Assembly (NCBI GenBank): GCA_018814885.1
Contig: JAHIYU010000056.1
Coordinates: 1-49,006 of the forward strand
Source: a bacterium
GTDB taxonomy: Bacteria > Krumholzibacteriota > Krumholzibacteriia > LZORAL124-64-63
Direction of reading: 5' to 3'
DNA length: 49,006 nt
The notes below the pieces were generated by a model, which did no database searches, was not told where the DNA came from, and saw nothing but the letters and a program-made list of their open reading frames with translations. The position numbers and the translations under genes were made by a program. Below, piece by piece: positions 46,238 through 49,006 of the stretch; the stretch's first letter is position 1, and the number at the start of each line of letters is the position of its first letter.

Positions 46238-46963
46238 ATGAGATTCCTGTTGTACGTGCTCTGTCTGCTGTTCGTATGCCAATCCTCGAACGTCATGGCG
46301 CAGCTCGTGGTCTTCGACAATTCCCACTACACGCCCGGAAACCCCATGTACGACGACTTCAGGGCCCAGTTGACCGCCTGGGGCTATACCGTCGAGCGGC
46401 GGACCACGCCATTGACGGACAACGGCGACGCCGACGTGATCTTGCTTCTTACCGAGGACGGCTACACCAGCTGGTGCACGCCGTACACGTCCCAGGAGGC
46501 TTCCTGGATCAAGGATTTCGTTGATTCCGGCAAGGGATACATGGCTTCGGTCTGTCCCAACGACAACTACTGGGCCAACATCCTCGAGGTCATGAACGTG
46601 TTCGGCATAGCCGATTCGGATGCCCACCTGGACCCGATCTACTACAACCAGTTCGTGTCCCATCCGCTCTTCGACGGAGTGACGGAGCTGGGCGACGACG
46701 TCAGCAACGCCACGAGCATGGTCGTGTCGTCACCGAGCATTCCCGTGGCGGGCGACGGCCTCCACGACTGCATCGCCATCTACGAGAACGACGCCGGCGC
46801 CGGCGCCGCGATCTGGACGAGCCATTACTACATGATGGACTCGGGAGGCCTGGACGATTTCGACAATCGCGTCTTCCTGGAAAATGCCTTCGCATGGCTG
46901 TCACGCGGGGGTGTGGCCAACAAGAACTCCAGCTGGGGCGACGTGAAGAAGCTGTTCGACTGA
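46238..46963 (+). CDS. Secreted DUF4350/ThuA-like fold protein with WxxVKxLFD C-terminal tag (paralogue 2)
   Basis: This 241-residue protein has a signal peptide (about residues 1-21, ending VMA) and CCGGAGG before the ATG. It aligns along its whole length with the preceding protein: QLVVFDNSHYTPGNPMYDDF, NGDADVILLL, YTSQEASWIKDFVDSGKGY and LDDFDNRVFLENAFAWLSRGG. The ending is SSWGDVKKLFD, so the tag is kept but its last residues changed from YR to FD. The two genes are a tandem duplication with strong divergence in between. Function unknown. Confidence 0.8.
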   Translation: MRFLLYVLCLLFVCQSSNVMAQLVVFDNSHYTPGNPMYDDFRAQLTAWGYTVERRTTPLTDNGDADVILLLTEDGYTSWCTPYTSQEASWIKDFVDSGKGYMASVCPNDNYWANILEVMNVFGIADSDAHLDPIYYNQFVSHPLFDGVTELGDDVSNATSMVVSSPSIPVAGDGLHDCIAIYENDAGAGAAIWTSHYYMMDSGGLDDFDNRVFLENAFAWLSRGGVANKNSSWGDVKKLFD

Positions 46964-46986
46964 CTTGGTCGCTGTACGCGGTGTGG

Positions 46987-47013
46987 AAGGACCGCTCGCC
47001 TGGAGCGGTCCTT
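46987..47013. terminator. Terminator between convergent genes
   Basis: A perfect 11-bp stem, AAGGACCGCTC (46987-46997) with GAGCGGTCCTT (47003-47013), and a 5-nt loop. It lies between paralogue 2 and the convergent VWA gene (ends 47030). The T tracts are within the stem ends. Confidence 0.6.
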
Positions 47014-47029
47014 CGCCGGTCGATGGCGC

Positions 47030-48613
47030 TCAGTAGAGGTTCAGCGCCCGCAGCGTGTTGGGCCCGGCCAGCCCGTCGGTCTTGATGTTGTTGCGCCCCT
47101 GGAACTCGATCACGGCCTCCTTGACCTCGGTCGAGTAGACGCCGTCGATTTCGCCTGAGAAGAGGCCGAGATCCTGCAGGGCCTCCTGCAGCCGCTCCAC
47201 CTCGTACCCCTTGTCGCCTTCCGACATCAGGAAGAAGCCGCGCTTGCCCCGGGTGCCCTGGTAGTTGCGGGCCTTGTTGGACTTGAGGAAGGCGGAGCGG
47301 CCGGCGGCGCTGCCGTCGGCCAGCACCATGTCCTCCTGCTCCAGCGAAAGCGCCTCCAGCTTGGCGGCGATCCTGGGACTGGCGACACCACGCTGGATCT
47401 CGTTGACGTCTGCGGTCAGCCTGTCCAGCTCGGCCTGGGCGGCGTCCATGTCGCCGGCCTCGTACAGCCGCACGATCTCGTCCTGACGCTTGTCCGTGCT
47501 GGTTAGGGTCGATTCCACGATCACCCGGTCGTTGCGCGACCGCTCGACCTCGTGCTCGTTCTCGGATACGTCCACCCGCAGCTCCAGACTCATGTCCACG
47601 GCCTCGTCGGTCAGATAGTCGTGGTAGGTGAGCCCGAGCTCGCCGAGGTCCAGATCGCCCGCGCGGGCGGGATCGATTTCCAGCTTCAACAGCAGCGAGC
47701 GTTGCTCCTCGGAGTAGAAGTTCTCCAGGGGGATGGTAACCGCGTCGCCGTCGATCTCGAACGGATAGCCGTAGACCTCGACGTCGCTCACCTTGCCGCC
47801 GGCGCGGAACCGTATCACGACGTCACGCGCGACGGTCGTGAACAGGGTCTCGAGCTCGCGGCCGAAGATGCGGCTCATCTGGTGAGGGTTCTCGATGTAG
47901 TAGTAGTTGCCGCCGCCGTTTTCGGCGATGCCCTGCATCAGGTCCTCGTTGTAGTCGAGGCCGAGACCCATGGTGGAGATGGTCACGCCGCGGCGCTTGG
48001 CATCGCGCACGAGGCGGTAGATCTCGCGCGGCTCGGTGACGCCCTCGTTGGCCAGGCCGTCCGAGAGCAGGATCACGCGGTTGATGTCGGAGCCGTCGCG
48101 GTGCCGCATCGCCTCCTCGACGCCGCGCATCATGCCCCCGCAGAGGTTGGTGCTGCCGCGCGGCTCCAGCTCGTCGATGCGCCGCTTGATCAGCGTCTTG
48201 GCTTCGACCGGCGCCGCCGGCCAGAGCACCGTGATCTCGTCGTCGTATTCCACGACGGCCAGCACGTCGCTCGCGTGCATCCTGTCGACCACGATCTTCG
48301 CGGCTTCGCGCGCGTACTCCATCTTGCCCCGGTCCGCCATGGAGCCGGAGCGGTCCAGCACCATGGCGAGATTGAGGTCGGGGCGCCCGTACGCGGGCGG
48401 AGGCACGAACCTGGCGACGTCGAAATCGATGAGCACGTAGACGGTGTTCTCGTCCCCGGCGAGGATCACGCCATGGTCGAGTTCGGCGCGCGGTGTCAGC
48501 GAGCGCGCCAGGGCGGCGGAGCCGGCCATGGTCATGGCCAACCCGGACGCCAGGGCGATGGCGAGGATGCGGTGCAGCCTGTCGCCGCGTCGGTTCGATG
48601 GCTTCCTGTTCAT
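47030..48613 (-). CDS. Secreted von Willebrand A protein with C-terminal peptidoglycan-binding domain
   Basis: This 527-residue protein has GGGAGGAC before its ATG and a signal peptide (about residues 1-37, ending ALA). The VWA domain (about 78-260) has the metal-ion site DRSGS (87-91), ISTMGLGLDY and LLSDGLANEG. A beta-rich region (about 270-370) and a helical stretch (about 380-445) follow. The last about 75 residues (YEVERLQEALQDLGLFSGEIDGVYST...AVIEFQGRNNIKTDGLAGPNTLRAL) are a PG_binding_1 domain. It is probably a periplasmic wall-associated protein, possibly a scaffold. Its partners are unknown. Confidence 0.88.
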   Translation of the reverse strand: MNRKPSNRRGDRLHRILAIALASGLAMTMAGSAALARSLTPRAELDHGVILAGDENTVYVLIDFDVARFVPPPAYGRPDLNLAMVLDRSGSMADRGKMEYAREAAKIVVDRMHASDVLAVVEYDDEITVLWPAAPVEAKTLIKRRIDELEPRGSTNLCGGMMRGVEEAMRHRDGSDINRVILLSDGLANEGVTEPREIYRLVRDAKRRGVTISTMGLGLDYNEDLMQGIAENGGGNYYYIENPHQMSRIFGRELETLFTTVARDVVIRFRAGGKVSDVEVYGYPFEIDGDAVTIPLENFYSEEQRSLLLKLEIDPARAGDLDLGELGLTYHDYLTDEAVDMSLELRVDVSENEHEVERSRNDRVIVESTLTSTDKRQDEIVRLYEAGDMDAAQAELDRLTADVNEIQRGVASPRIAAKLEALSLEQEDMVLADGSAAGRSAFLKSNKARNYQGTRGKRGFFLMSEGDKGYEVERLQEALQDLGLFSGEIDGVYSTEVKEAVIEFQGRNNIKTDGLAGPNTLRALNLY

Positions 48614-48793
48614 GATTGTCCTCCCTTTCAGCGATATCCCCCATCGCCAGGATAGAGATGCGTACAAAGCCGGGGGGGATGGGTTCCCTGAGGGGCCGCG
48701 TGCGCCCGGCGAGGTGCGCACGCTCCGCGATTAAGCTCCCATCGCGTTCCGGCGGCGTAACCATCGCCAACCTAGGGTTGCGCAGCTGAGGGG
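48614..48793. other. Region upstream of the VWA gene
   Basis: A 180-bp stretch between the VWA gene start (minus strand) and hairpin 2. It must hold the VWA promoter, but I saw no convincing match. A small inverted repeat around CAACCTAGGGTTG (48767-48779) may be an operator. No other feature is supported. Confidence 0.3.
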
Positions 48794-48886
48794 TAAAAAG
48801 AGAAGAGGCCTTTACATACTCGATGCGAACGACTCGCGGAGCGCCGGAGCAGAGCATCGAGTATGTAAAGGCCTCTTCTCTTTTTA
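48794..48886. repeat. Perfect 33-bp inverted repeat with conserved-loop core (hairpin 2)
   Basis: Arms at 48794-48826 and 48854-48886 are perfect inverted copies over 33 bp, with a 27-nt loop. The loop core 48830-48850 is CGACTCGC-GGAGC-GCCGGAGC, matching the loop of hairpin 1 on its minus strand at 18 of 21 positions. The stem is AT-richer than the surroundings and shares nothing with the stem of hairpin 1. The right arm ends exactly where the insertion sequence begins. Confidence 0.95.
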
Positions 48887-48923
48887 GGCTCTTCCGGTTC
48901 ATGCGTAGTTGAAGGTTGAAAAA

Positions 48924-48992
48924 ATGTGGACATGCAAGTCTCCTGCGAAGTTACGAGGCTTCAGCAAGGAGGCTAACCAAGCATGTCCACGT
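48924..48992 (+). promoter_or_regulatory. Inverted repeat covering the transposase start codon
   Basis: GTGGACATGC (48926-48935) is the exact inverted copy of GCATGTCCAC (48981-48990), which contains the start codon. With an adjacent U-G and A-U pair the stem is 12 bp. A transcript entering from outside could hide the start codon, as in IS10 and IS50. Confidence 0.4.
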
Positions 48993-49006
48993 CCCTGTTG
49001 TACCAC
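48983..49006 (+). CDS. Transposase start, ISL3-like (only first 8 codons in window)
   Basis: ATG at 48983 with AAGGAGG 10 nt upstream opens a frame reading MSTSLLYH up to the window edge. This resembles the start of ISL3-type transposases as I remember it, and it fits the terminal repeat at 48887. Eight residues are too few to be sure. Confidence 0.5.

Larger units (their letters stand above)
48887..49006 (+). mobile_element. Left end of an ISL3-like insertion sequence (truncated by window)
   Basis: GGCTCTTCCGGTT at 48887 matches the conserved terminal inverted repeat start of ISL3-family elements, and a transposase-like start follows 96 bp inside. Only the left 120 bp are in the window. ISL3 elements make 8-bp target duplications. 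The flanking 8 bp (48879-48886) would be TCTTTTTA, which lies in the right arm of hairpin 2. Confidence 0.55.

Noticed and set aside
45202..48934. ATGTGGACA shared by the arm of hairpin 1 and the IS end at 48924
   Set aside because: Nine bases in different contexts with no further similarity on either side. Expected by chance at this length.

Overview
The window is GC-rich, densely coding bacterial DNA from an organism with an outer membrane (OmpA-type and beta-barrel proteins, lipoproteins). One large secreted protein ends in a FlgD-Ig/T9SS-like module. With a group 3b-type [NiFe]-hydrogenase, a membrane pyrophosphatase and a class I fumarase, this suggests an uncultivated FCB-superphylum lineage of the Krumholzibacteriota/Eisenbacteriota kind. 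That placement is inference. No rRNA, tRNA or CRISPR array was seen.

Layout. 1-11.3 kb: a saccharopine-dehydrogenase-like gene (cut by the window edge), two-subunit fumarase plus a Wzz-like protein, an FKBP lipoprotein, H+/Na+-pumping pyrophosphatase, a 1128-residue secreted protein and a FecR-like protein. 11.6-13.8 kb: an OmpA-like protein convergent with a small outer-membrane barrel that has a good sigma-54 promoter match. 14.2-29.6 kb: a hydrogenase region. It holds hydB-hydG-hydD-hydA, a maturation protease, a receiver protein, a RegB-like sensor kinase and a double-ACT protein on the plus strand. The maturation genes are on the minus strand as hypCDE and hypABF, separated by a plus-strand ECF sigma/anti-sigma/lipoprotein/membrane-protein operon. 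29.7-38.5 kb: aminotransferase, two small Ig-like secreted proteins, SRPBCC protein, S9 peptidase, MOSC protein, a lipoprotein, DNA polymerase IV and a LOG-like protein. 38.5-42.4 kb: asparagine synthetase, acyl carrier protein and AMP-ligase. 42.6-45.2 kb: an archaeal-type HMG-CoA synthase/thiolase/DUF35 operon. 45.4-48.6 kb: two tandem secreted paralogues and a VWA/peptidoglycan-binding protein. The window ends in the left end of an ISL3-like insertion sequence.

Two signals are not explained by ordinary annotation. First, two very long perfect hairpins (45193-45277 and 48794-48886) have completely different 32- and 33-bp stems but share a near-identical 21-nt loop core, CGACTCGC-N5-GCCGGAGC (18 of 21 identical). 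They look like members of one repeat family with variable arms and a fixed loop. Second, four secreted proteins from two unrelated families all end in the same short tail, [ST]W-x-x-V-K-x-L-[YF]-[RD]. This looks like an undescribed C-terminal sorting or anchoring tag. Other points of note are the redox-sensor kinase embedded in the hydrogenase operon and the archaeal-type HMG-CoA synthase complex genes.
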